DNA of 64,000 bases from Rhizobium sp. Root1220 (GTDB taxonomy: Bacteria > Pseudomonadota > Alphaproteobacteria > Rhizobiales > Rhizobiaceae), in the NCBI RefSeq assembly GCF_001426265.1, contig NZ_LMDG01000012.1, forward strand, positions 492,769 through 556,768, given 5' to 3'. Shown here piece by piece: positions 55,537 to 63,619 of the stretch. The notes under the pieces were generated by a model. The model worked only from the letters and a program-made list of their open reading frames with translations, had not been told where the DNA came from and made no database searches. The translations under genes and the position numbers were made by a program. How positions within the stretch are numbered: the stretch's first letter is position 1; each line of letters opens with the position of its first letter.

Positions 55537-56535
55537 ATGAGAGTTTTCTGGACGTCAATCTTGCTTATCGCGGGACTCTTCGCGGCGACCGCATCAGCGC
55601 AGGCAGCGGAATGTGGCAATGTTTCCATCGCCGAAATGAAATGGCCTTCAGCCGGCGTCGCTGCAAATCTCGACAAGATCATTCTGGAGCTCGGCTACGG
55701 CTGCACTGTAGCGTTGGTGCCGGGCGACACGATACCGACCTTCCGTTCAATGAACGACAAAGGCGAACCGGACATCGCCTCGGAATTCTGGGTCAACGCA
55801 GCCCGCACCGAACTCGACAGCGCGATTAGGAAGGACACACTTGTCCAGGCCGCCGAGATATTATCGGAAGGTGCGGTCGAAGGTTGGTGGATCCCGAAAT
55901 TCATCGCGGACGCCAACCCTGAAATCCGCAATGTCGAGGACGCGCTGAAGCATCCCGAACTGTTTCCTGCACCGGACGACGAAGCTCATGGGGCCGTCTA
56001 CAATTGCCCGATCGGTTGGAGTTGCCGCATCTCGACGGAGAACCTGTTCAGGGCGCTGGGCGCCGAAGCGGACGGCTTCCGACTGATCGATACCGGTAGT
56101 GCGAAAGGCCTGGACGACTCGATCGCAGCGGCCTTTCAGAACAAGAAAGGCTGGCTAGGCTACTACTGGGCGCCAACGCCCATTCTTGGGAAGTACGACA
56201 TGAGAAGGTTGAGCTTCGGCGTCGACCACAATCGCGCTGAATGGGACAGTTGCACCTCAGTCCCGGGATGTGCACGGCCGCAGGTGAACTCCTATCCGGT
56301 GTCCCGCGCTTTCACAATCGTGACGCGGGCGTTCGCCGGTCGGGAGGGGCCGGTTATGGACTATCTGAAGAAGCGGGCGTGGGACAACAGCACCGTCAAC
56401 GAAGTGCTGGCCTGGCAGGACGAACATCAGGAAAACAACCACGACGCCGCGATTTACTTCCTGCGGAACTATGCCGACTTGTGGACGAAATGGGTGCCGG
56501 GGGATCTTGCGGCGAAGGTGCAAGCCGGACTTTAG
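55537..56535 (+). CDS. Glycine betaine/proline-type ABC substrate-binding protein
   Basis: The 332-residue periplasmic OpuAC-family protein has a signal peptide (residues 1-24, cut after AQA). The mature protein has SIAEMKWPSAGVAANLDKII and aromatic-rich ligand regions (EGWWIPKF, GWLGYYWAPTPILGKY) that fit quaternary amine binding. Several cysteines may form disulfides. No permease or ATPase is adjacent, so it is an orphan receptor. Start at 55537 because it begins the signal peptide and follows a GGGAAAG motif. Confidence 0.88.
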   Translation: MRVFWTSILLIAGLFAATASAQAAECGNVSIAEMKWPSAGVAANLDKIILELGYGCTVALVPGDTIPTFRSMNDKGEPDIASEFWVNAARTELDSAIRKDTLVQAAEILSEGAVEGWWIPKFIADANPEIRNVEDALKHPELFPAPDDEAHGAVYNCPIGWSCRISTENLFRALGAEADGFRLIDTGSAKGLDDSIAAAFQNKKGWLGYYWAPTPILGKYDMRRLSFGVDHNRAEWDSCTSVPGCARPQVNSYPVSRAFTIVTRAFAGREGPVMDYLKKRAWDNSTVNEVLAWQDEHQENNHDAAIYFLRNYADLWTKWVPGDLAAKVQAGL

Positions 56536-56673
56536 CTCCCGCAGCTCATTCGCCGCGCTCATCCAGATCCGCTGCCGGGAGGCAGCGAAAATCAAGCGGC
56601 ATGCGTTGTGTCGCGCCCCGCGCCGAACTCAAGCGCTCCGGAGGCTCGGAACGCTCTCACTGACGGCTAAAAT

Positions 56674-56826
56674 CTAGCGAGCAGCTCGGTTGACCGAACG
56701 GCCGGCATCCTCCGTGGCGTTCACGACGTTTGCAGTATCGCGGCCAACGCCGCGGATTGTATTCGCGCATGAAGAAAGCGCCAGCAGGAGCATTAGGGTC
56801 GCGCCGATCTTGGCCGTCATCATCAT
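56674..56826 (-). CDS. Entericidin-family small lipoprotein
   Basis: The 50-residue product has a signal and lipobox (LLLALSSCANT) and the short mature part typical of EcnA/EcnB-like proteins (IRGVGRDTANVVNATEDAGR). The first of three ATGs (56826) is 9 nt from AAAGGA. Entericidins in E. coli are an antidote/toxin lipoprotein pair; rhizobial copies are usually single and uncharacterised. Confidence 0.85.
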   Translation of the reverse strand: MMMTAKIGATLMLLLALSSCANTIRGVGRDTANVVNATEDAGRSVNRAAR

Positions 56827-56929
56827 CGCAGAAATCCTTTTTTTAAATCGATCACGGAACCGGCGGAAAAAGCCGCCGTGAGCCGTTAACGCATTGAGCT
56901 TCAAAAGGTTTCAGGCTCCCGCTAAATTG

Positions 56930-57829
56930 TTAGGCGGCCATCGCCTTAGCCTTCTCGGCGAAGGTGAAGCGGATGTTCTCCGCAACCGCCTTCATCGGCG
57001 CATTCAATTGCGCCGCCGTCAGCAGGCGAATATCGAAGGAGCCCAACTCCGGCAACCCTTCCTGGGCACTTAGGATCGCCATGTCCTCACCAACGTAGGA
57101 AAGCGGCAGCGGCGCTATGGCAAGATCGGAGATCACCGCGGCCCTCTGAGCCATCGTGTGGCCGCTGAGGAAGGCAACGCGATAAGCACGCTTCATGCGC
57201 TCAAGCTGTGACAGCGCCTCGGAGCGCCAGATACAGCCGTCTTCCCAGATCGAGATCGGCAGAGGATCGCGACGATGTGCCGTGCCGCACTTTGCGCCCG
57301 CCCAAACGAGACGTTCTCGAAGAACGACTTCGCCCTCGGTGGGCAGCGGACGCGTCGCGCAGTTGATCAGCGCAAGATCGAGCCGCTGTTCTTCCATACG
57401 CTTTCGCAGACCCAGGCTCATGTCGATCGTGACATCCACCATGATTCCTGGAAAGCTCCCTGCAAAGCTCTTCAGGATGCCGGGCAACAGTCGCTCGCCG
57501 ATGTCCTCGGGCGCCCCGAGGCGCACCACGCCGCTGAGATCCGGCATAATGAACCGCGAGACCGCTTCATTCGACAGTGCGAGCATGTTGCGGGCATACG
57601 ACAGGAGCAGTTCCCCATGCTGGGTCAGCGTCACTGATCGCGCGTCGCGCAGGAAAAGCGTCGCGCCCAGTTGTTCCTCAAGCTTCTTGATCTGCATGGA
57701 TACAGCAGACGGGGTGCGGAAGACAGCCTCAGCTGCCGTGGAAAAATTGCCGGTCTCGGCAATAGCCACGAACGTCCGCAAGACGTCGTTATCCAGCAGC
57801 GGAATGGGACGGCGAAGGGGTACAGTCAT
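56930..57829 (-). CDS. LysR-family transcriptional regulator (LrhA-like)
   Basis: The 299-residue regulator has an N-terminal winged HTH (DVLRTFVAIAETGNFSTAAE, FRTPSAVSMQIKKLEEQLG) and a C-terminal effector-binding domain. ATG 57829 is chosen as the usual N-terminus for this group (MTVPLRRPIPLLDNDVL). A candidate promoter with TTGACT (complement of 57886-57891) lies upstream. The divergent DUF1127 gene is a likely target. Confidence 0.9.
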   Translation of the reverse strand: MTVPLRRPIPLLDNDVLRTFVAIAETGNFSTAAEAVFRTPSAVSMQIKKLEEQLGATLFLRDARSVTLTQHGELLLSYARNMLALSNEAVSRFIMPDLSGVVRLGAPEDIGERLLPGILKSFAGSFPGIMVDVTIDMSLGLRKRMEEQRLDLALINCATRPLPTEGEVVLRERLVWAGAKCGTAHRRDPLPISIWEDGCIWRSEALSQLERMKRAYRVAFLSGHTMAQRAAVISDLAIAPLPLSYVGEDMAILSAQEGLPELGSFDIRLLTAAQLNAPMKAVAENIRFTFAEKAKAMAA

Positions 57830-57943
57830 CGTCTCATCTTTCAATTTTTCTGAACCTGACCACGATATCATTTGGTTTGATTGAAAGTCAACCGCAGCCT
57901 AAAATCTGGTTAAAGCGGCATACATCGGCGAAAGGAGGCCGCG

Positions 57944-58111
57944 ATGACAAGCCTCTACAGCATCCTTGACATGTTCTGGACCTTCAGGTCGCGTCGCATC
58001 TGGCGCCTGACCCGCGACCGAACGCGAAGCCATCTGTCACGGCTGCCTCCGCATCTGGCAGATGACCTGGACCTACGATCAATCGGCATGACCGATGACC
58101 GCCTCCGATGA
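57944..58111 (+). CDS. DUF1127-family small protein
   Basis: The 55-residue Arg-rich protein carries the DUF1127 core (FRSRRIWRLTRDRTRSHLSR then LPPHLADDLDLRSIGMTDDR). A strong SD AAAGGAGG lies 6 nt before the ATG. It is transcribed divergently from the LysR gene. Small DUF1127 proteins in Agrobacterium and relatives affect RNA turnover and phosphate or central metabolism; this copy is unstudied. Confidence 0.85.
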   Translation: MTSLYSILDMFWTFRSRRIWRLTRDRTRSHLSRLPPHLADDLDLRSIGMTDDRLR

Positions 58112-58202
58112 GCGCCCAAGGCCAGAGTTGGATCGGGGCGAGCTGACGTTGGCAGTTGGAAGTGGGATGTAGCCGTGGCACGGGCGCGATCGGTCTCGCC
58201 GA

Positions 58203-58967
58203 TCAGACACTCCGAAAGAGGACATAGGCAGCAACGACGAAGATCACACAGGCGAACAAGCGGTTGAGAAGACCTTTGTAGCTGCTGAGACGCGTGGCCA
58301 GCACCATGCCCGGGACGCCACCAAGAACGCCGCCAGCGATAAATTCCGCCGCGAGCACCCAGTCGACGAGCCCCGAAGTCGCGTAGTTGATGGCCGTTGC
58401 AAGCCCAAAGGCGCCGACCGAAAGGAGTGACGATCCTACCGCGCTGATCATTGGCATCCCCGTCGCCAGGATGAGGCCGGGGACGATGAGAAATCCGCCG
58501 CCGATGCCGAAGAATCCCGAGGCCGCCCCGGCTGCCAATGCGACAGCCGCCGTCGTCAGGCACATCGTGAGATCAACCGGCCGTGCCTTTTCGGGAACCG
58601 GCTTCGGCGACACCAGCATCACCGCACCGACAACAAGCATGAGCATTCCGAACAGGAACAGCAGATGCTCCCCATCCAGCGCCTTGCCAAGCGTCGATCC
58701 TCCCAAGGCTCCGATGACCCCGAAAATGGAAAAGATGATCGCACACCGCCACCAGACATAGCCTTTTGAGGCATGGATAGCGAAATTGGCGAAGGCATTC
58801 ACGGAGACTGCCAGCGCTCCCGTGCCTATCGCAACATGGGGCTGGGAGACGCCGACGACATACAGCAACAGCGGTGTCGCGAGAATGGAGCCGCCACCGC
58901 CGAGCAAGCCCAGCATGAAACCCACGATGCCACCGGATCCGACTGCCACGAGCAACGAATGGCTCAT
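58203..58967 (-). CDS. TauE/SafE-type sulfite or sulfur-anion permease of the bigR operon
   Basis: The 254-residue membrane protein shows the duplicated TSUP motif (GFMLGLLGGGGSILATPLLL and ASGFFGIGGGFLIVPGLIL) and about eight helices. The start at 58967 overlaps the preceding yeeE-like gene by 4 nt. In BigR operons this permease is taken to export sulfite formed by persulfide oxidation. Confidence 0.9.
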   Translation of the reverse strand: MSHSLLVAVGSGGIVGFMLGLLGGGGSILATPLLLYVVGVSQPHVAIGTGALAVSVNAFANFAIHASKGYVWWRCAIIFSIFGVIGALGGSTLGKALDGEHLLFLFGMLMLVVGAVMLVSPKPVPEKARPVDLTMCLTTAAVALAAGAASGFFGIGGGFLIVPGLILATGMPMISAVGSSLLSVGAFGLATAINYATSGLVDWVLAAEFIAGGVLGGVPGMVLATRLSSYKGLLNRLFACVIFVVAAYVLFRSV

Positions 58968-59395
58968 CCTCGCCTTCTCCAGATCCGATCGTGGACTATC
59001 ATCCCCACCAGCATGGCAATCACGAAGACAAGGGACTGGGCAAGGCCGACGGACAATGACGCAACAGCGGGGCCCGGGCAAAAGCCGCCAATGCCCCACC
59101 CCACACCAAAGAGCGCCGAGCCGACAACGAGTGGCGGATCGATCTTTCTCGTCGCCGGCAGGCGAAACGTTTCGTCGAAGGCGGGTCGCCCCAATCCATA
59201 CATGATCCGAACGCCGACGAAGGCAATCAGAACGGCTCCCCCGAGAACGAAAGCAAGGCTCGGATCCCAGACATTGAAGATGTCCAGGAACCCCTGGACA
59301 CGGACCGGATTGAGCATTCCGGAGAGGGACAGACCAAAACCAAATACCGTTCCCGACGCGAGAGCGACCGCCGCCTGCGGGAGGGCCCGCGTCAT
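58964..59395 (-). CDS. YeeE/YedE-family membrane protein, second half
   Basis: The 143-residue protein has four hydrophobic helices and the family motif GWGIGGFCPGPAVASLSVG with a conserved Cys. It is one of two half-size YeeE/YedE proteins that likely pair to make one sulfur-compound channel. It overlaps the first half by 4 nt and tauE by 4 nt. Confidence 0.9.
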   Translation of the reverse strand: MTRALPQAAVALASGTVFGFGLSLSGMLNPVRVQGFLDIFNVWDPSLAFVLGGAVLIAFVGVRIMYGLGRPAFDETFRLPATRKIDPPLVVGSALFGVGWGIGGFCPGPAVASLSVGLAQSLVFVIAMLVGMIVHDRIWRRRG

Positions 59396-59802
59396 AGGCC
59401 CGCTCCCCGCAGGACGGCAACGGCGACGACTCCCGCTGTCAGAAAGGTTGCCACGGCGACGGCCGATCTGGGCGAAAGGCGGGCAAGCCCGAGGACACCG
59501 TGGCCGCTCGTGCAGCCGGAACCCATCCTCGAACCGAAGCCGACCAGCAGACCGGCAATAACGATCAGGGGCCATCCGACTGACATTCGCACGTCCGGCC
59601 ACTTGCCGAAGGCATACAGGTAGACGACAGGGCCGAGCATCAGTCCTGCGACGAATGCGAGGTTAGTCGGCATCTCCGCCCCTTGCGACAGGCGACCGAC
59701 GATACCACTGACCCCCGCGATCCGACCATTGAGCAGGAGGAGCATCACGGCCGACAAGCCGATGAGCATCCCGCCTAGAAGCGACGGAAGATAGGCGGTC
59801 AT
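59392..59802 (-). CDS. YeeE/YedE-family membrane protein, first half
   Basis: The 136-residue protein has about four helices and the motif GFGSRMGSGCTSGHGVLGLAR, with the Cys proposed to relay thiosulfate or persulfide sulfur. ATG 59802 is 2 nt after the bigR stop. It complements the next gene. Confidence 0.9.
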   Translation of the reverse strand: MTAYLPSLLGGMLIGLSAVMLLLLNGRIAGVSGIVGRLSQGAEMPTNLAFVAGLMLGPVVYLYAFGKWPDVRMSVGWPLIVIAGLLVGFGSRMGSGCTSGHGVLGLARLSPRSAVAVATFLTAGVVAVAVLRGAGL

Positions 59803-59804
59803 TG

Positions 59805-60140
59805 TCAGTCCTCCTCGCAGAAGATCGTGTAAAGCGCGTTTACGAGTTGGGCGGCCTTCTCCTCCGTCAGGCTGTAAAAGATCTGCTTGCCTTCTCGGCG
59901 CGTAGCGACAAGCCCTGCCTTCCTCAGCCATGTCAGGTGCTGCGATAGATGTGGCTGGTGTATGTCGACCTTCTCCTCAAGTTCCCCTACCGAGAATTCA
60001 CTTTCCACAAGCGTGCAAACGAGACGGAGCCTGCCCGGATGCGCGAGCGTCTTCAGCAGGCCTGCAACCTCCTCGGCTCGTGTCCGCATGTCCTGCGGTG
60101 CTTTAGAGTTGCCCTTCATCTTCTTGATGTGCGAACTCAT
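59805..60140 (-). CDS. bigR: Sulfide/persulfide-sensing ArsR-family repressor BigR
   Basis: The 111-residue winged-helix repressor has recognition region HQPHLSQHLTWLRKAGLVAT. With the ATG at 60140 the two cysteines fall at 42 (LVCTLV) and 108 (IFCEED), the same positions as the redox pair of Xylella BigR. Persulfides join them and release DNA. The ATG overlaps the blh stop (ATGA), supporting this start over GTG 60146. Confidence 0.92.
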   Translation of the reverse strand: MSSHIKKMKGNSKAPQDMRTRAEEVAGLLKTLAHPGRLRLVCTLVESEFSVGELEEKVDIHQPHLSQHLTWLRKAGLVATRREGKQIFYSLTEEKAAQLVNALYTIFCEED

Positions 60141-61435
60141 GACCACGCCGCCTCTCCCAGTGCATCCAGCGGAAATCTGAGATAGCGCTTTCCGTTCGCT
60201 TCCGGTTCAGGAAGCCGTCCGGCGCGGACGTTGACCTGGAGCGCGTGGAGGATCAGCTTCGGCATCGGTAGGGTCTTGTCCCTCTCCATGCGTAACTTCA
60301 CGAAGCTATCCTCGGACCCGTTCGCCACGTGGCGATTGGCCCTCTTTTGCTCCGCTACCGTAGACTCCCATCGGGGAACTCTGCCGTCCGGCTGATAGTC
60401 GTGCCCGGTAAAGATCCTGGTGTCGTCCGGCAGGGCAAGGATATCCTGGATCGAATTCCAAAGCGCCTTTGCATCACCGCCTGGAAAGTCCGCCCGCGCT
60501 GTACCACTGTCAGGCATGAACAGCGTATCGTGTACAAAGGCGGCATCCGCAATAACATATGTGATGGAAGCCAGCGTGTGCCCTGGCGAGAACATGACCT
60601 TCGCATCGATCGATCCGACCTTGAAGGTTTCGCCGTGGGCGAAGAGCCGGTCCCACTGCGATCCGTCGGTGGCGAGTTCTGGCCAGTTGTAGATGCCTTT
60701 CCAGAGCTTCTGGACGTCGACCACGTGTTCGCCGATCGCCGTCTGCGCACCTGTCTTGCTCTTCAGGTAATGGGCAGCCGAGAAGTGATCGGCATGGGGA
60801 TGGGTGTCGAGAATCCAATCGACTGTCAGGTTGTTCTCCCGGACGTGGTCAAGGATCGTATCCGCGTTGATTGTCGCAGTCGCCCCGGACTTCTCATCGA
60901 AGTCGAGCACCGGGTCCACGATTGCGCACTTACCCGTTTCCGGATCGGAGACCACATATTGGACACTCCACGTGCGCTTGTCGAAGAACCCCTGGACCAC
61001 CGGGCGACGTTCGGAATACTTCGTCAGCCACTTGGTCGCCGCCGTCAGGTCGATAGCAAGCCTTCCCCCGAGAGTTGGCAAATCCTCCAGCTTCATGCGG
61101 CCGTCGAGAACCTCGCCGATGACATGGAGAAGCAAGGCTCGCACGCCGGATTTGCAGTGTGCAATCGCCGGTCCGTCCGACTGCTGCAGTGAACGCTGAA
61201 ACGCGCGGACGTCGGCTTCCGTGAGGGTCGCGACGGTGACCGGTACAAAGACATAGGAGAGCCCCGCACGTTTCGCGGCATCGTCCTCGGCTTGCGTGCC
61301 GGGCTGGGCCGACTCCTCGCCATCCGGGCGGGCGTTGATCAGTGTCTTGAAGCCTTGCGCCGCCAGTGAGCCAAAGTCGGCTGGATCAGGTTGCGGCATG
61401 ACGGAAAGTCTGTCGTTGATCCTCGTGATGGTCAT
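60137..61435 (-). CDS. blh: Blh: DUF442-persulfide dioxygenase fusion
   Basis: The 432-residue two-domain enzyme has an N-terminal DUF442 phosphatase/rhodanese-like domain (about 1-115) with Cys loop AHCKSGVRALLL. A C-terminal metallo-beta-lactamase of the ETHE1 type carries iron ligands THPHADHFSAAHY and GHTLASITYV. It oxidises glutathione persulfide from sulfide detoxification. First gene of blh-bigR-yeeE-yeeE-tauE, below an AT-rich operator. Confidence 0.94.
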   Translation of the reverse strand: MTITRINDRLSVMPQPDPADFGSLAAQGFKTLINARPDGEESAQPGTQAEDDAAKRAGLSYVFVPVTVATLTEADVRAFQRSLQQSDGPAIAHCKSGVRALLLHVIGEVLDGRMKLEDLPTLGGRLAIDLTAATKWLTKYSERRPVVQGFFDKRTWSVQYVVSDPETGKCAIVDPVLDFDEKSGATATINADTILDHVRENNLTVDWILDTHPHADHFSAAHYLKSKTGAQTAIGEHVVDVQKLWKGIYNWPELATDGSQWDRLFAHGETFKVGSIDAKVMFSPGHTLASITYVIADAAFVHDTLFMPDSGTARADFPGGDAKALWNSIQDILALPDDTRIFTGHDYQPDGRVPRWESTVAEQKRANRHVANGSEDSFVKLRMERDKTLPMPKLILHALQVNVRAGRLPEPEANGKRYLRFPLDALGEAAWS

Positions 61436-61469
61436 GTAGCCGCCCCCGTGATTAAAGATAATATAATTA

Positions 61470-61484
61470 AATATAATGTATATT
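61470..61484. promoter_or_regulatory. Candidate BigR operator in the blh promoter
   Basis: AATATA-ATG-TATATT is a perfect dyad 35 nt upstream of blh, inside a 40-bp AT tract (61450-61490) in GC-rich DNA. AATATAAT also occurs at 61460-61467 as a partial direct repeat. Confidence 0.6.
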
Positions 61485-61557
61485 GATTGAACCTCAACCC
61501 CTGCCAGTGCAGCCTCACCACACGGTTGGCAATCCCTGCAGGCTGCATGATTCCGGA

Positions 61558-62207
61558 ATGCGGCGTTACGGATTTCACGGCCTTGCCCACAAATCTGTCG
61601 CTGCTAACCTTCGGAGACTTGCACCGGGTCTTGGTGGAGGCAGTGTGATCTGCGCGCATCTTAGGATCGGCTCAAGTCTTTGTGTCATGGTGGACAGCGT
61701 CAGCATCGACACGAGCATGGGCTTTTCAACTCTCGGCGGCACTCCGATGGCGACCCGGCCGGGAGCGTTGGATCCAGTCGTGTTGATCCATCTGCTGCGA
61801 TCGGAGTTACCGGATACCGACAAGCCGGAAGATTTTCTTTATAATCAATGCGGCCTTCCTAGCGCGCATCGGGGATCAGTGGGAATACCGAAGTCCTTCA
61901 GCAGGATTTCCGACCTTCGGCCAAAGCGGCACTTGACCTGCTTTGCTTCAGGATTGCTGGCGAGATCAGCCGACTGGCCATTTCCGCGGGCGGCGTCGAT
62001 GCGCTTGTCTTTATCGAAGGCATCGGAGAACACCTCCTTGATTCGCAAGGGAATCGAGCGACATCTGCATGGATCGCGACGTTCGTGATCCTGATCAACG
62101 AAGAGCAGATGATCGCGGACGAAGCGCTGGCTATCATCAGTCACCCAGTCATATCCGACCAAGGCATCACGCTTGCCCATGCGTCTGTCGAGATTAGTGA
62201 AAACTGA
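61558..62207 (+). pseudogene. ackA: Acetate kinase remnant
   Basis: MRRYGFHGLAHKSVA matches AckA from about residue 170, then AHLRIGSSLCVMVDSVSIDT and MGFSTLGGTPMATRPGALDP. After about 61870 the frame changes to VLQQDFRPSAKAALDLLCFR, GGVDALVFIEGIGEH, and later INEEQMIADEALAIIS, ending at TGA 62205-62207. The N-terminal 170 residues are absent and at least two frameshifts are present, so no enzyme can be made. Confidence 0.8.
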
Positions 62208-62481
62208 CTCAAGTATGTGACTGAAAACACAGGCTTGCAGGCAAAATATTTGACTCACGTTCGCGGACAAAGCGATCTGGGGTCCTATCTTTGGCCCCTC
62301 TGAAAGGACAAGCTAAAGCGAGCATCGGCCGATCAGTTTTTTCACTCAAGCTACGTCAGTGGACAGAGTTAATTGCCGCCGCGTCACGCTGTGGCGAGCG
62401 GGACCCTGGTGCTGAGCGAGATTGGCACTTTGCGGAGTGCGTTGATTTGCGTGGTAACCTGGAGACCGAAAAACTCCGCGC

Positions 62482-63054
62482 TTACCCCGAACGTATATCT
62501 TCTTTGTTAGGTGGTCCTGAAGCTTCAGTTCTCCAGCGCACTCCAAGGCCCGATTTCGAAGTCTCCGCAAGCAAGATGATGTCGAGCTTAGAAAACGCCT
62601 CGTCCAATTTCGCTAACGTCGTGAGATTGACGCCTACAACTTCTCCAAGCTCTAGGCGAGCGACGAAATTGCGATTGACTCGCGCGACTTTAGCAACATC
62701 AGCCTGAGATAGGTCTGCTAACGCACGTGCTGCTCGATATTGGGCGCTTCTATGCGGATCATCTGTTGCTGGTGTACGAAGCCGCACCCCTGCGCCCAAT
62801 CCATCACAGGCATCAATGAAGTCAATGCCAGCACGCTCGTAAGCTCTACGGAGATTGATGGCTACCTTCGACATCAGCTTGTATTTCCCAGCTTCCCAAC
62901 CGCCAACTTCACGTCTGTCCAAGCCGACCCAACCAGCAATGACTTCTTGCTCTCTGGCAAGAAGCGCTCGTGACGCTCGAAGCTGGCTGGCAAAAATGCG
63001 CATCGCCGGAGAAACGGCAATGCTACGCGAAATGTCAACATTAGGCGCACCCAA
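62482..63054 (-). CDS. Two-HTH (XRE-like) DNA-binding protein
   Basis: The 190-residue protein carries two Cro/CI-type helix-turn-helix regions. The first (about 20-75: LRASRALLAREQEVIAGWVG, LDRREVGGWEAGKYKLMSKV) and the second (about 108-158: ARALADLSQADVAKVARVNR, NFVARLELGEVVGVNLTTLA) are arranged in tandem. ATG 63054 or 63003 may be the start. It lies alone in gene-poor accessory DNA. Confidence 0.72.
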   Translation of the reverse strand: MGAPNVDISRSIAVSPAMRIFASQLRASRALLAREQEVIAGWVGLDRREVGGWEAGKYKLMSKVAINLRRAYERAGIDFIDACDGLGAGVRLRTPATDDPHRSAQYRAARALADLSQADVAKVARVNRNFVARLELGEVVGVNLTTLAKLDEAFSKLDIILLAETSKSGLGVRWRTEASGPPNKEDIRSG

Positions 63055-63293
63055 CTCGTTATATTTGCTTATGACTCAATTTCTTTGCGTTTATCTCACG
63101 AATCGTGTTTCTTTGGAGTGCGCCAATAAGGAAAACCGAATCGGCCGCGCGTCGAAACGGTAGCTTCAAGTCGGCCAACAAGTACAGAATCCGCAGCAAG
63201 AGTTAGTGGCTCCGTCCCGATGGCCACTCGGGAATGAAGTCACCTCCCGCACAGCAACAGCGCGTTCATGGATTGCGCTCAAAGGAGTTCGCG

Positions 63294-63596
63294 ATGTTTG
63301 ATAAATGGCTCGGCGCGCCCCCGAGCGTGATAATCCCGCGACTACAGTCGCTTCTTGCTGACATTCAAAGCCTTGCCTTACCTGGTGGCTTCGATGGACC
63401 TATTGATCCTGTCATCATCCGTAACTGCATGCTCCTGCAGCGCTCTGTACCGTGCCTCATTGGCGAGATGTCTGGTCATCCGCACATCAAAGAAGGAAGC
63501 CCAGGCGTCACCAGCGAACTCTTTTATCTTAACCGAGAGCGAAAGCTCGCTCGGAGCCTAAGCCGTTGGTACCGGTTTGAAGACGGCCTCCTGTGA
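63294..63596 (+). CDS. Hypothetical protein, about 100 residues
   Basis: AAAGGAGTTCGCG precedes the ATG at 63294; the longer frame from 63234 lacks such a site. The product (MFDKWLGAPPSVIIPRLQSL to WYRFEDGLL) is soluble, with two cysteines. I recall similar short proteins on rhizobial accessory DNA (perhaps DUF6634) but could not confirm it. The next ORF begins 23 nt later. Confidence 0.6.
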   Translation: MFDKWLGAPPSVIIPRLQSLLADIQSLALPGGFDGPIDPVIIRNCMLLQRSVPCLIGEMSGHPHIKEGSPGVTSELFYLNRERKLARSLSRWYRFEDGLL

Positions 63597-63619
63597 TGGC
63601 ACTGTGTAGGGAGCCCCCA

